Below, piece by piece: positions 44,221 to 56,711 of a stretch of DNA of 64,000 nt (position 1 is the stretch's first letter; each line of letters starts with the position of its first letter). Location: assembly GCA_001599755.1 (NCBI GenBank), contig BCHX01000007.1:2170001-2234000 (forward strand), in the 5' to 3' direction. Both the position numbers and the translations under genes were made by a program. The notes below the pieces were generated by a model. It was not told the origin of the DNA. It searched no databases and was given only the letters and a program-made list of their open reading frames with translations. Origin of the DNA: Gliomastix tumulicola. Its lineage: Eukaryota; Ascomycota; Sordariomycetes; Hypocreales; Bionectriaceae.

Positions 44221-45543
44221 ATGACTTCCCCGGTCAAGCGCTATGTCATCGTCGGTACTGGCATCCGGTCGATATTCTACATCCAAAGCATCATCCAAGA
44301 TCACAAAGATGTCGCGACACTGACTGCCCTCTGCGACACCAACCAGACGCGCATCAACGCCGCCAACGATCGCATCGTCGAGCTTGGAGGCGAGCGCAAG
44401 CCCACGTACAAGGCCGATGACTTTGACAAGATGATCGCAGAGCAGAAGCCCGACGTCGTCATTGTCACCACCATCGACCTCTACCACCATGTCTACTGCA
44501 TCCGTGCCATGGAGCTCGGCTGTGATGCCATCACGGAGAAGCCCATGACCATCGACGAGGAGAAGCTCCAAGCCATGATCGACGCCGAGAAGAGGACAGG
44601 CAAGCAAGTCCGCGTCCTGTTCAACTACCGCTACGCCCCGCATCATACCAAGGTCCGCGAGCTCATCGAGTCGGGCGTCATTGGGGAGATCGGTACGGTG
44701 CACATGGACTGGATTCTCGACTGCGCCCACGGCTCCGACTTCATGCGTCGATGGCATCGGACCAAGGATACCAGCGGCGGTATCCAGATGCACAAGTCCA
44801 TCCATCACTTCGACCTGGTCCATTTCTGGATGAACACCGAGCCTGTCCTCGTCTATGCCCTTGGTGATCTCAAGTTCTACGGCAAGGAGAACGCCATCCG
44901 ACGTGGTGAGGCCAACTTGGGCGAGCGATATCTCGACAACCCCGACGCAAAGAAGGATCCCTTTGCGATCAACATCGGCGACAACGCCCAGCTCAAGAAG
45001 CTATACCTCGACGCGGAGCACGAAGACGGCTACATCCGCGACCGGAACTGCTTCGCTGACGGCATCACCATCGAAGACTCCCTGTCCATGATCATCAAGT
45101 ACGCCAACGGCGCCGTCATGACATACAACACCTACGCCTACGCGCCGTGGGAAGGCTACCGCTGCGTCTTCAATGGCAGCAAGGGCCGCATCGAGATCAA
45201 CGTCGTCGAGAGCGGCTACAGTGCTGGGGGTGAGGCCGTGACGGAGAAGAATATCACCGATTTGGAGAAGAACTACATCCAGGGCGGCGTCGAGCAGACC
45301 AAGATTGTCGTCTACCCTCTGTGGGACGAGCCGTACGTCGTCGATGTTGTGAAGGGTGAAGGTGGCCATGGAGGTGGTGATCCGGTGTTGCTCAAGGATG
45401 TTCTTGTCGGGCGGCAAGAGGATGGATTCAAGCGAGCGGCGTACATCCGAGACGGTGGCAATGCGGTTCTTGTCGGCGTTGGTGCCAACCATTCTATGAA
45501 GACGGGACTTCCTATCAAGGTGCAGGAGCTGGTGAAATGGTAG
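44221..45543 (+). CDS. Gfo/Idh/MocA-family NAD(P)-dependent oxidoreductase
   Basis: Single exon, 440 aa. N-terminal Rossmann fold (KRYVIVGTGIRS), then the family EKP motif in ITEKPM, and the alpha/beta C-terminal domain with SGGIQMHKSIHHFDLVHFW where conserved His/Lys contribute to catalysis. No signal peptide, so a cytosolic enzyme. The family oxidises sugars, sugar acids, inositols or dihydrodiols, and the exact substrate is not readable. Position behind the alpha-glucoside-type permease and its divergent regulator suggests a sugar or sugar-derivative pathway. The stop is 94 bp from the convergent large gene. Confidence 0.9.
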   Translation: MTSPVKRYVIVGTGIRSIFYIQSIIQDHKDVATLTALCDTNQTRINAANDRIVELGGERKPTYKADDFDKMIAEQKPDVVIVTTIDLYHHVYCIRAMELGCDAITEKPMTIDEEKLQAMIDAEKRTGKQVRVLFNYRYAPHHTKVRELIESGVIGEIGTVHMDWILDCAHGSDFMRRWHRTKDTSGGIQMHKSIHHFDLVHFWMNTEPVLVYALGDLKFYGKENAIRRGEANLGERYLDNPDAKKDPFAINIGDNAQLKKLYLDAEHEDGYIRDRNCFADGITIEDSLSMIIKYANGAVMTYNTYAYAPWEGYRCVFNGSKGRIEINVVESGYSAGGEAVTEKNITDLEKNYIQGGVEQTKIVVYPLWDEPYVVDVVKGEGGHGGGDPVLLKDVLVGRQEDGFKRAAYIRDGGNAVLVGVGANHSMKTGLPIKVQELVKW

Positions 45544-45636
45544 GCTATTGGCGGGCACTTAGTCGGACCAAAGCCCTATTTAGTCAAGATCAAATTGTAA
45601 AGGGAATCTGTCAAAGACCATTCGATTTATCAGACA

Positions 45637-48600
45637 CTAAGGCTTCCATGACCCCATCCTCAGTCGTTTACTAGGCTGACCCTCCCAATCTTCATCCCCA
45701 TCCGTCCTCCTCCGAGATGGTGTACCAGAGCGAGCGGTGACCGGCACGACGCTCAACAGCAACTTGACGTATGCCGCCGCGTTTGCCGCAGCATAGTCTT
45801 GCCAGTCCTTGTTCTTTTGAGCATCCGAGTAGTCGCATATACCTCGAACAACTAACGTCAGGGCAGGGAATGTCTCGGCAACGCCAGCGGCCTCCATATC
45901 GAAGCACAGTACCCCATCCCTCTGTGCAACTTTGTCTCGAAACTCAGCGCTCTTGATGACCTTGTTGCCGGATGCAATCGGGCCGTAGTGAATGACCGGA
46001 TCAGTAGTCAGCCGTGGTACTCTCTCCCTTGGGTGTGAAGGGCCAGCAGGCGCTGTCGATGACTCGAGCAACGAGTCAAGGTGTGAGCCAGGGTAGCGGT
46101 ACTTGGTCTTGTCCGTGTGTGGCATCCTCGAAATCATTTCCTCTACGTATGTTTCCAGAGGATTCACCGGCAGTTGAGGATCTGACTGTAGGTGGCTGAT
46201 GGCCCCAAGAAGTTGGGTCGGCGGATTTGAGAGGGACCCTGTTCTTTCAAAGACCCCCTGGTCGTTTTCCTTCCCACGGTCATACTGAATCACAGCTGGG
46301 ACATCCTTGATCCCCTGGCTCACCACAACATCCCCGAGACGTACATCATTAGAAGGCGAGGGGATACCACCACCAACCCCAACAAGGAAACAGAATTGGA
46401 GGTTCTCGAAACTTCTTCGCATGTTCTCTGCACACACAGCCGCAGGATTGTTCCCGTAGTTGCCTGCTGGCAGACAGGCCGAAACGACGAGGTGACGGCC
46501 CATGCGTCCAAAGGCGTACACATTTGTGTCCCCTCGCACCGAGTCTGGACCTGCGAATGTCTGGTCAAGCAGGGCCCGCACTACCAAGGACTCTCTATGC
46601 AGAGCACAGATGATCCCAACGGTGTAGGAGTCCCGATCACGAAGTGCGCCGGTAGAGGAATCTTCATCAATGTCCATTACTGGCTGTCCTTCCTGTTCCT
46701 GGACTGATGACGTGCTTGTCCCGACCTCTCGTGCTGTGACGGACTTTGAGCTCGTCTCAATACCGCTGTCGCTGAATGGCGTTGGCTGGCCGGACTCGGA
46801 GTCAGCGCCCAGAATGCCTGTTGTTGGAGGGCCGAAATCGTTCCAGACGAGCAAGGACTTGGAGTGATGGCCAAATATCACTACCGCCGAGTCTGACACC
46901 GTGATCTCTGACTGCCTCGGTGGGATGTCTCGAGACATGGACGAAGGTATGAGAGACTGCACCGGCTCATGAGCATCATGCTCAGTTTCATTGTCGCAAT
47001 GGCAGCCCTCAATGAGGCTCGTCTCCGTATGCCAGATGAGCTTTCTACCGAGCCGCGTGTGGGCTTCTGGGGATGAATCATCGTTGATCAGGCTCTCCAG
47101 GTGTAAAAGAGGGACTGCAATGTAGAACTTCCCGGTCGGTAATTCTGTCCACCTCTTGCAAACATCTGCGAGAGAGGGCTGGATGAGTTGTCCGAATCCC
47201 CGGCCAAACAACGTCACTGCGGACATTGCTCTCACAAGATCAACCCAGCTCCTTCCAGCTGGCTCCAGAGTCGTGGCTCTTGGGAACATTCGATCATCGC
47301 TGTTCATCATGATGTCATGAAAATCCCACCCTTCTAAACATCCCCTTGGCTTGCCCAGAAGGCCGGCCCCTTCGTCACCAGAAATCCGCTTTTGGTAGTC
47401 GATCATCTTCTCGAGGATGTTGTAGAAAGTCTCTACTCGGTCACCGAAAGTGCCAGTCTCTCCATCATAAATTTTGAGGTCCAAGTTCTCCTTAGAGACA
47501 AGAATAGACGCAGTTGCGTCCGCTGTCCACCTGCTTGGCCCCCGTAGGAGCTCCGGCTTGAACAGCATCTGTGAACCGAATATGTCACTGGTCTCCCTAT
47601 GTAGGGACGCCCGAACGAGGTGAAGGAGCGCAGTGAGTCCACTGACGAGCCATCCTCTCTTGTCGACGGTATCCCACAGCAGCACTCTCTGCTTGTTTAT
47701 CCACATCATCTTGTGGGTGTATCCGGCACGACGACCGATGGTCGGTAGCAAATTGGTATCCTTCCGACAAATCACAAAGGCAGGGCCTTCGCTAATACTA
47801 GAGCCTTGGGAAATTGAAATTCCAGAGAATTTGGAGTTGGATCCAGGACTGTCGAGGTAGGAATTTGCAATATCGTACTGGGCCTGTGAGGAACCTGCGT
47901 AGCTAGTTAGAAGCAAGCTCCTGTCGTTAATTTCGAAAGAAACCGTACCAGCGTAAAACTCGGCCTTTGGGCTCCAGCCAAGGATATGCCGGCATTTCTC
48001 CATCTCGCTGTTTTCAATGTAGGCTGCATGAGATGTCGTAGGGTATAGATAGGAGATTCGCTGGTCCTCGCCCTCTGACTCGTACATGTGCCAGTAGATG
48101 ACGTCTCCCTCTTTCCTTGCCGGGATCAACATTTTTGAGTAGCTCTTGATCAAGTTCTTGCCATCGAATTCATCGATTCGCTGTGACCCAGCCAAGGCAG
48201 CCATGATATTGAGGGGAATCTCAACGCCACTCTCAAGTTCCGGCTTGGGCGCTATCGGAAACCCTGCGACAACCACTGGGTTCCTGAAAAGATCATGCCA
48301 ACATTGGCCGTTGGCTATAGGATGAACCCTCCCCATCTTCACTTGCGAAGATCCTAGTGTATAACTGGCTTCATGTGCAGTCAAGCCAGCATACTCAATA
48401 TCTGGTATGGAGCATGCGAGGGAATCCGCGTGTGGCGATGTGCTAAGTGCGGCGCCCAACCAGGTCAATAGTTCGCCAATGTCAAGAATGGATGCACTGG
48501 TACCGTTGACTATAGTCATAAGCTCTCCGATGCCAGCATTAAACACAGAAGTAACCAGAGTTCCGTCCGCTAGTCTCCCTATAGCGGCCGCGTCAGCACA

Positions 48601-50465
48601 GTTTCGACCCATTGACAGGGAGCCAGTACCTTCTTCTTGGTGATAGCTTGTTCTTAGCATAACTTCAATATGCGCAATCATATGGTGGCCTGTCACGGGC
48701 CAGGTTTGAGTTAGGTATTGTCTGCAAGTCAAGGCCTGAGCCTCCCGGCGCGTTCCAGTTATCGTGATGATTTTGGAAAACCCTTCAGCAGGCGTGCAGT
48801 CGATAAGCTCTTCCCTCAGACCCTGTTTTAAGTTTAACTTGGTGGTGAATTTAGCCTTCTGTCGTCCTGATGAGCTTTTCCTGCTGATGGCTGAAGGACG
48901 CACGAGATGAGCGCTGATGCTCTCTCTAACTTTTTCGATCGCCCATGCTTTTGAATCCTTCTGGTAGGCTCTCTTCAGATTCGACAGAAGCCATTGAAAT
49001 GCTTCGCCGTTGAAAGCGACGTCGGTATAGACATCCGGTTGCAGCGCGTCAGACCGATTCTGACCTTCTTCAGATGGACCGGATATCGAAGTCGTCAAAC
49101 GGCCCTCATTTGCCTCTTGAGCGTGGGTTTCCTCAGATGGCTCTATTTCCCGGATCCATCTTTGCAAACGCTCGTCTGGAGGCAAGTTGTTCAGGCCCGG
49201 AGATGAGATATTCGACCTAAGACGCTCGTGAAGAGTTGAGAATCGCTCTACTATGCGGCTGCCGGGCAACGATTAGAACGTCACGGACTAAGGGATTAAG
49301 TGACCACCTACCTTCGATGCTTATACACTAGGAACATAACGTCTTTGTGAGCTTCAGAGGCCGTGACGTAGCCCATCATGAGCGCATAATGTCCCAGGGA
49401 GTCCGGAAGAATATCAGCGACTACCCTGGCAGTTTTTTCGTCCAGTGATTGCGGTCTGAGACCATCAATGAGCCGGGCGGCAAACTCTGCTATATAGCAG
49501 TTCAAGACGCTGGCAGGAATGTCGAGGTTATTGACGAACTGCGTTGAGACTGCCTCCTTAGAGGAATGTTGATCTTGCGGCGATTGGCCTTCTATTGGCG
49601 TTGAGGGCTCTGCATCACGGTAAGAAATCAGGTCAGGGATGCTGCGCAGCCGAAAATCCCCCTCCACCTCAAAGTCAGGTTCAGTGTCTTCAAAAGGTGG
49701 CAGTGCGAAGGGGGCCGACACTGCTGATGGCGGATTCCTCGCATGCCGCTGCGCCAGCTCAGATTCTGGTGAGGAGGCGCCAATGTGACGTAGCGATTTT
49801 GAACTGTTCGCTTGCACAAATCGATCTGTTGGAGATCCTGCCTCTTCTTTTCCAAGATAGCCAACCTCTTTTGCCTCTTGCTGCATGTTCCGCGCAGTGA
49901 CTGTGCCAAATTTCTCAGTTGACGTTGAGGTGTCTTGCAAATCAGACATTTGTTGGGTCAGTTTCTCAAATCGGAGGCGCGACATTCGAGCAACCTCATC
50001 TTGCTCTGAAGGTAGATACCGCTCAGCATCTAGTTACGGATCGTCAGCTTTGTTCAGTGGGCTCTGGATGCTTCTGGGCCTGGCTCACATGGTCCAGGTG
50101 CTTCAAGCTCTTCCGGGAAGAGACACTGGTATGTGCCTGTCCATCTGAAGCTCGCAGACTTGTCCCAAGAGCCTCTCCAGGCTTTTCTAAGATTCCTCCG
50201 GGTCTGATTCGGGATCACATGATGCTCGTGAATGTGTGATCTACAGTTCGTCAGCGGCACTATGAGCAACGGTTCCAGGGAATGTATGAGCATACATCAG
50301 CCTCGGAATTGTGCCCAGAAAGCCGTAGCATGTCGAGGGCCACGCCCTTCCTGGGTGTCGTTTTGTGAACGGACACGCGAGGAGCGTGCCACTTGGGAGG
50401 GCGTCGTTCCTCAACTGCTCATCCCAAGTGAGCGGGGATGGTGAACGATCGGTGTCGGCTGACAT
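45637..50465 (-). CDS. Large protein with N-terminal zinc-finger-like motif and C-terminal nucleoside-phosphorylase (PNP_UDP_1) domain
   Basis: Four exons (50465-50296, 50240-50089, 50029-49312, 49258-45637) code for 1553 aa. Introns 50241-50295, 50030-50088 and 49259-49311 close the phases exactly. Near the N-terminus C31, C46, H59 and H63 (CPF..., RLISHIHEHH, made by splicing) form a C2H2-like finger common in fungal proteins. A conserved segment reads YAERYLPSEQDEVARM. A long middle region of about 800 aa (for example IEYAGLTAHEASYTLGSSQV, EIPLNIMAALAGSQRI) resembles a fungal domain often linked to such proteins but I cannot name it. Residues about 1225-1515 are a phosphorylase fold (YTVGIICALHRES, GVGGGIPSPSNDVRLGD, CFDMEAAG, RGICDYSDAQKNKDWQDYAA). 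No P-loop was seen. The phosphorylase domain is usually N-terminal to NACHT/NB-ARC in fungal NLRs; here it is C-terminal. Ends with a basic tail (PSKRLRM). Confidence 0.82.
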
Positions 50466-52080
50466 GGCTCCGTCGCGTTATTCACGGCGCGAAGTCGCCC
50501 CTGTACATGCAGTAACACAGACCCTGATACGTCTGGATAAACGATTTTTCGCGGGGCTAAGCACCTGGCATTAGGGAAGCAGGCACTTAACAGACATCAG
50601 TCGACCCTGGAGGCCGAAGGGAGCTGATGTCCTCGGCGTGTGAGAGAGTCGCTGTGCACTGCGGGTGCAGCTGAAACGGAGGGGCGAAGCCCCCCTGTAT
50701 TCTGTTTATTAGGTCAGCTGGACGCTGGATCTTTCCGAAACGGCATATTCCGAGCTGGGGCGCGACGTGGTCGGTCGTGAGCGAGACTCTCGCGCGTCAA
50801 GCCCGGGGCTTAGGATCGAAAGACCTGCACATAAGTTTGGCTTCATTTACGTATTTTGATAGTGATTTGCTTAATTGAATGTCTGGGAGTCGTAGTGAAG
50901 CAATATCGCGTTGTGTAGGTTTGATGGTGTGGAAGATTGGAACCCCACGTATGGTGCATGCATAGATATAAAGTGATCATCTTCCATTCAAGAAATCTTC
51001 TAGGTGATGCCCCGTGCCCAAGTCACCATTCATCTTCTCATCATGTCCATATAAAGGCAAAATATTCTAATAGACGAGTAGAGGAGTTATTCCTTCCTGG
51101 GCACATCAGGAACGGAATGGCACACTTTTTGTCTAGGGTAGCTAGATATCAGGCACGGAAGCCTGAATAGCTCGGTGGTGGACCCACTCAAAAGCAAATT
51201 ATGTCAGCACGTTTTGCGTCAAACATCACCAAGTCCAGATCGAGCGCGGTCAACTGCGACACCAACATCTCCTCGCTACTGCAGCCTCTGTTCGGCCGCC
51301 AACACTCCAGGACATGGACCCTCTACTGACTGCTTGTCTATGTGTCTGCTCCTCCACCCTCTTCGACAAGCGATCGGGACGAAACGAAACACCGCCGAGC
51401 ACGATGTAGTCACGACGCTACGACACGCAGATCAAGTTCGACACCTGACTACCCTTTCGACGCCCTCTTCGAAGACCCGGTTACCTACCCATGATTTCGA
51501 GCCCCCGCGAGAACGAAGTTCCTCTTTGCTACAAAGCCTCAACGTTCGGCTGTCGAAACCTACCTGATCCACCATTGCGGGCTGAGGCAGCCCGTCATTA
51601 GGCTCTGACACCGGCAATGGGCTTATCCACGACGCCCCGATCGGACGAGTGCGATTCCAATATTGAAGAGGAGGAATCCACACATCCCTTGGGGTTCTTG
51701 GATAGGAAGAACGTACCCATGAACAGGAAGTATCGCAGAGATGCCTTGAGCAGGCCTTACCCCAGGGAAAAGAAAGGCTTGCCGTCTGGGTTCTTCATTG
51801 GGCAGCTGTTGGATGGCTAGCCAGCCGCGGAATGTTCATGGTAGTCACCAAGAGCTGCAGGTCGCGCCTGTGGAGGTATTCGAGTCTAGCATCACCGAGA
51901 GCGTGACTACGATGCATGCGACGAGGTTCGGGGATGATGCGAAGAAACAAGCTGTCTGGATCGCCTGACGATACGACAAAGCCCACGGCACCCTATCTTG
52001 CCGCTACTCAAGACGAAAGCGTACATACAGCAGAGATCCAGAGCCTGGGGCAATGGATCATGTGTGCCATCACTCTCCGG
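50466..52080. other. 1.6-kb gene-poor stretch
   Basis: No supported gene. Several open frames of 60-130 codons are present without family-like sequence. It carries the promoter of the large gene on the left and the GMC 3' end on the right. Confidence 0.5.
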
Positions 52081-53966
52081 CTAGCCTGCTCGTCTAGCCA
52101 CTCTTCGATCCTCCCTGATCATGTCGGCAGCCTTCTCCGCTACTGCATAGACAAGACTCTGGATATTGCCAACCGGCTCGAGAGGGAAGATGCTGGCATC
52201 AACGACCCTCAATCCTCGCGTACCATACACCCTCAACCGACTATCTACAACACCACCTTTCTCCCTCGGACGCATGCCGCAGCTACCAGCTGGATGGAAG
52301 TCGCTGACTTGGGTCTGGCGGATGACCTCCACGGCGCCCTCCATTGAATCGGCCTTCACGTCAGGGAATCGAGCACCGCCGGGCTTGAGGAGATGAGAGA
52401 ATGGCTCTGTGCTGATGAGGCGCTCGACAAACTGGACGTGACGGCCAACGATCTCGTAGTCTAGGGGATTGGAGTTGAAATTGGGGTCCCAAGCGGGCTT
52501 ATCGTTCACGTCGCTGCTGGTAATGTGGACGCTGCCGCGGGAGAAGGGGTGATTCTGCAACGTCATGACTGTGATGAAGTTCTCTGGCCTCTTCGGCAGC
52601 AGGTAGTCAGCCATGCTACCTGGCACGTGCAGCGTGGTGTCTACCTGGCCAGGGAACAGCAGGTACTCGACCGGTGGCTCATTCGTCGTCTCAAGTAGTC
52701 GACGCAGAATCTTCCCGTCGTCACCCTTGACCTGATCGTCCTTCCCAACGAACATCGCCTTCTTAGCCTCGTCAGAGCACAGTCCAGTGCCGTCAGCAAG
52801 AGGAATGTAGGCGACACTGATGTTAGACTGGCCCATTGGCCCCTGTGCACCGTCCTGGAACTGCCCAATGAGAAGGTCCAATACCTTGGGATCTCGAAGC
52901 ACGTCGCTGGAAGGGACCTCTGGCTTGACCTCAAACGACTGGCATGTGATCGGGTGGTCCTGGAGATTCTCGCCTACCCATTCATTCTCAACAACGGTGG
53001 GGATCCCGAACTTATCGAGGATGGCCTTCGAACCAACACCAGAGAGTTCAAGGATCTGCGGCGTCATCAAACTACCAGCTGCTAGGATGACCTCGCGGGC
53101 CTTGATGACAGTGTCAACACCGTCCTTTGATGTCGTGACCACGCCCGTAGCAATCGGCTCGGATCCAGAGCTGTCAAATGTGACCTTCTTGACAACCGTC
53201 TCCGTAAGCACGGTAAGGTTCGGCCTCGCAGCAATTTTGTCCGTATAGTGAGCGGTAGCAGCAAAACTCCGTGTCTTGGTCGCAGGATCGATGGACGCAG
53301 GCTGTTGAAAAGCGCCAAGTGCAGCTCCAGCCCGCATGTCGGATGTCATACTGAGGCCAAGGTTCTCGAAAGCCTTCATCCAAGCCGAATTTGTCATGCC
53401 GTATCCCTCGCTAAACGATACCTGGATAGGGCCATTGCCGGCCAGCGTGTCATCGTGGTACGTGAGGCCGACAACATCCTTAGCCGCCTTTGGAGGCGCG
53501 TGTACCGTGGCGAACTTATCTAGAAACGGGGCGAGAGCATCATAGGACCAGCCCTGGTTGCCAAGCTCGCCCCAAGCGTCCAGGCTGATGCGTGACGGAT
53601 ACACCAGCATCATGAAGTTGAGTGCCGAGGAGCCGCCAAGCTGCTTCCCTCGCGGCTGGTTAATCTGCCGGCCTCGGAGCTCGGCCTGTTTGGAAGGAAT
53701 CAGCAGGTGCCATGGCATCAAGCCCATGCAGTGACATTTCGTACCTGGGGGACGGAGTTGAAGTTCCAATCATACTTGGGGTTGCCGTACATGCCTGCAA
53801 CTAGCCCAGGCGTCAGGACTAGCGGATCAGCAGAGTTATTAGGCCCGGCCTCGATGACCAGCACCTTGACGTCTGCATCCTCTGACAGGCGGTCCGCGAC
53901 GGTGAGGCCGGCCGTGCCGCCGCCAACGATCACGTAGTCGTAGTGCTCCTCAGGAACAGAATTCAT
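52081..53966 (-). CDS. GMC oxidoreductase (choline-dehydrogenase/glucose-oxidase superfamily)
   Basis: Two exons (53966-53745, 53685-52081) code for 608 aa; the intron is 53686-53744. The FAD-binding motif VGGGTAGLTVADRL is right at the N-terminus and the second GMC motif follows (QPRGKQLGGSSALNFMM). The signature AREVILAAGSLMTPQILELSGVG and the catalytic VSDFHPAGSCGM are present, with an Asn in PVGNIQSLVYAVAEKAADMI. No signal peptide, so probably intracellular, unlike secreted aryl-alcohol or glucose oxidases. It would oxidise an alcohol with FAD; the substrate is unknown and could be part of a small secondary pathway. Confidence 0.92.
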
Positions 53967-55476
53967 GATGTCTAGTCTGATACTGTAATGATGGATGATG
54001 AGGATCAGTCTTCGAAGAAGGGCACAGCCGACTCAAAGTAGGAGTGAGAGGACCATCGATGGCACAATGGCTTCTTACTTATGTGGGGGAAGACGTGGGT
54101 AGGGAGGCGAATGCGTGGAGCGGGGGAAAGGGGCATAGAGGGAACAGACCTCGGCCGTTTCTTGGGCATGTCCCCAAGCTGTCTGACGAGCTTATGCACA
54201 TCTCCCCATGTAGAAGATCGTAATGAGGGGTTCCCAAGGTGACGGCATAGGGAGACTCCTGAAATACGGAGTAAGCTTGCCCCTGGTGCTACATCTGCGT
54301 CGTATGCCCAACTCCAACTCTGCCTCCTGTCACGTCTCGCTGTGTGTGTGGGCCACACTCGGGACATCAAGACATATCAAATGTTGCACCACACACATCT
54401 TTATGCATGCAACTTGTCAGGCTTCGGCTGCTAAGCCCAAGAAGGCTACCCCTTCGCAAGTGTCTGTCCCCTGTGGAGGGCGATCGTCCATCCTCCTCCG
54501 TACCGCGTTCAAGAATCGCGGAGCAACGACATGGCTGTACTGTGTGGTTATCGTACGCTATGACAGCTGAATGAATTGTATCCCTCTAAATACTGCCGGT
54601 ACTCCAAATGAATGCAAGCCAATCCTTGAATCAGAGTAATGTAGGCTGTAAAAGATTTGCTACCTGGACGGTTACCTGGAGGCCTCGCAATTCCAGGGCT
54701 CATGCACCCTAAGGCCAAACAAGTTCCCAATTGCAGGACCATCCAATCAAAATAGCGTGCTAAAAGTCCTCCAAGCCACGCCGAGCCAAGGTCTCCTGAA
54801 AATGGCCCCCATGCCTGCATGCTGGGCCACTTGGCCGACTTCCTAGACGAGTGTCCTGCAGGCAAGTTGGGTCGCAATGATGTGATGATCCGCACGAACG
54901 GTGCATCTGTTCCCCAACTGAGGATCTTGCAGTGTCAGGAGGCCCCCAGCTTCCGCTTTCTAGCTGACTCGTAGAGCTCGGAGAGTCCTTTCTTGGTGAA
55001 GCAGCGATGCAAAACCAGTGACAGCAAGAAACTGCGGCGCGGAAGCCAAGGACTTCCGGGTGGGGAGCTCACGACTCATCTCCCCTGTGCCCCTCGCTAG
55101 ACTCGCCAATGACACCGCTGGCTTTGGGGGCTAAATCTCCTAGATCGAGCCCTAGGGGAGTTATCCCCTGCTTCCCGGTCCCCACGATTAGGGGGAAAAG
55201 CAGGAGATCCCCATACGGCCCCAGACAAGAGCAGCCGAGCCGATTCCTCACGATGTGGGAAAAATTGAATAAGAAGAGAAAACAGGGATGAAACGTACGG
55301 GCGCGGTTTTTCTTTTCTTGCTAGGCCCTACTGCTTGAAACATCATATTTGACGGCGGTCCTCTTCTCCTCCTTTCACAGGCAGAAAGGGACGACATGCG
55401 CGCTTCTTCTCGCCTCTCCATCGTCCGCTGAGTGTCTGGCTACATCAGCGGCGACAGAGTTAAGTGAGGCAGCAAA
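53967..55476. other. Divergent intergenic region
   Basis: 1.5 kb between the GMC start and the rhodopsin-domain gene. No supported gene or RNA. Both promoters must lie here. Confidence 0.5.
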
Positions 55477-56711
55477 ATGGCGCTTCAAGCTGTTACGTTT
55501 CCCGTTCTACCGATTGTCAAGGCGCATTTGATCATCAACTGTGTGGTCGTCCTGCTCACACTGACTGTTGTGGGCTTACGGATAGCATCACGGATCATAT
55601 CTGGCGCTTGGCTGGGCTGGGATGACTGGCTGATTCTGCTGTCGGTGCCTCAAGGCATCGGCATGCTCATCATTCAAGGGCTTTGTGAGTGTTGCCAATG
55701 CGGTTTCTCATGATTCCTGCTCGACCTAACTTGTCTAGACCTGCCAATGGGAGTTGGCTACAACATTACAGAAACGCTGCCAAACCTCGGAATCATCCTC
55801 AAGCTGATGGTAGCTTACGCCATCATCTACACCTTCTGCATCAGCTTCATCAAACTCAGCGTCCTCTTCTTCTACCTCAGGGTCTTCGTCAACGACCGGT
55901 TTCGCGTGGTCACGCTCAGTGTCATCGGGGTCGTCACGGCATGGACCTGCGCCAACGTTCTGCTGCTGTTTCTTATTTGCCGGCCGTTTGCCGCCAACTA
56001 CGATCTCAGTATTGAGGGTGAGTGTGGTGACAGACCGACTGCTTTTATTGCCATTGGCGCCTTCAACATCATCACAGATGTTGTCATCTTGGTGCTTCCG
56101 ATCCCGACGATTTGGAGTTTGAGGGCGCAGAAGAAGTGGAAGATTGGCCTGACGGCCATCTTCTTGCTTGGTCTTGTGGTGTCCGGAGTAGCTGTCGGAC
56201 GCAGTAAGTTCGACAACTCGGAATCTTCGGCGAGATGCACGCTTTGCTAATCACCATATTAGTCTTCACGCTGAAGGCTCTCGAGCTGACGAACATCACG
56301 GAGACGATGGTTTGGGTCGACTTCCTATCTACAACCGAAGTGAACCTGGGAATTCTCTGCGTGTCCATCCCCATGCTCGGGCCAATCTACAAACGAATCG
56401 TCCGCCGTGGCAGAGGGAGCAAGCTCAGCGCGACGCCGGACCCGAACAATCCGTACGACAGATCTTCGAAGTCGAGTCGACCGAAAGTGACGACGGACGA
56501 GACGATTGGCCTCGATACCATATACGGGAACGATGAAGGCAACCACGATGTCACCGTCATGGCGAACAAGGATCGTGGTGAGAATGGCAGTCAAGATGGA
56601 AGCGAGGTGTCCATTACCAAGTCAGCAGAGCGGCCAGCTGAGTTGCTGCCTGGGGAGGAGAATAGAAGGTCGATCCAGGTCAAGAAGCAATGGACTGTCG
56701 GGCATTCATGA
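55477..56711 (+). CDS. Fungal rhodopsin-domain (Pth11-type) integral membrane protein
   Basis: Three exons (55477-55684, 55739-56203, 56263-56711) code for 373 aa; introns are 54 and 59 nt and phase-consistent. Seven TM helices are visible, from AHLIINCVVVLLTLTVVGLR to LSTTEVNLGILCVSIPMLGPIYK. Family hallmarks: GWDDWLILLS, FIKLSVLFFYLRVF, WTCANVLLLFLICRPF, ECGDRPTAFIAIGAFNIITDVVILVLPIPTIW. A hydrophilic, Ser-rich cytosolic tail of about 110 aa follows. Related proteins form a large family in plant-associated fungi, including Pth11, but this one lacks a CFEM domain. Receptor function is inferred only. Confidence 0.88.

Noticed and set aside
49308..49985. Separate 225-aa protein upstream of the large phosphorylase gene
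   Set aside because: Its 3' end has a GTAGGT donor that joins in phase to the next exon, and its 5' end continues by splicing to two further exons, so it is part of one 1553-aa gene.
51175..51820. Small open frames (67-130 codons) in the 50.5-52.1 kb gap
   Set aside because: No conserved motif, no plausible splice extension and no relation to transposon proteins that I could recognise.
53718..53769. Independent start for the GMC second exon
   Set aside because: The extra N-terminal residues are intron sequence; splicing at 53744/53686 joins the FAD-binding exon directly to QAELRGRQ.
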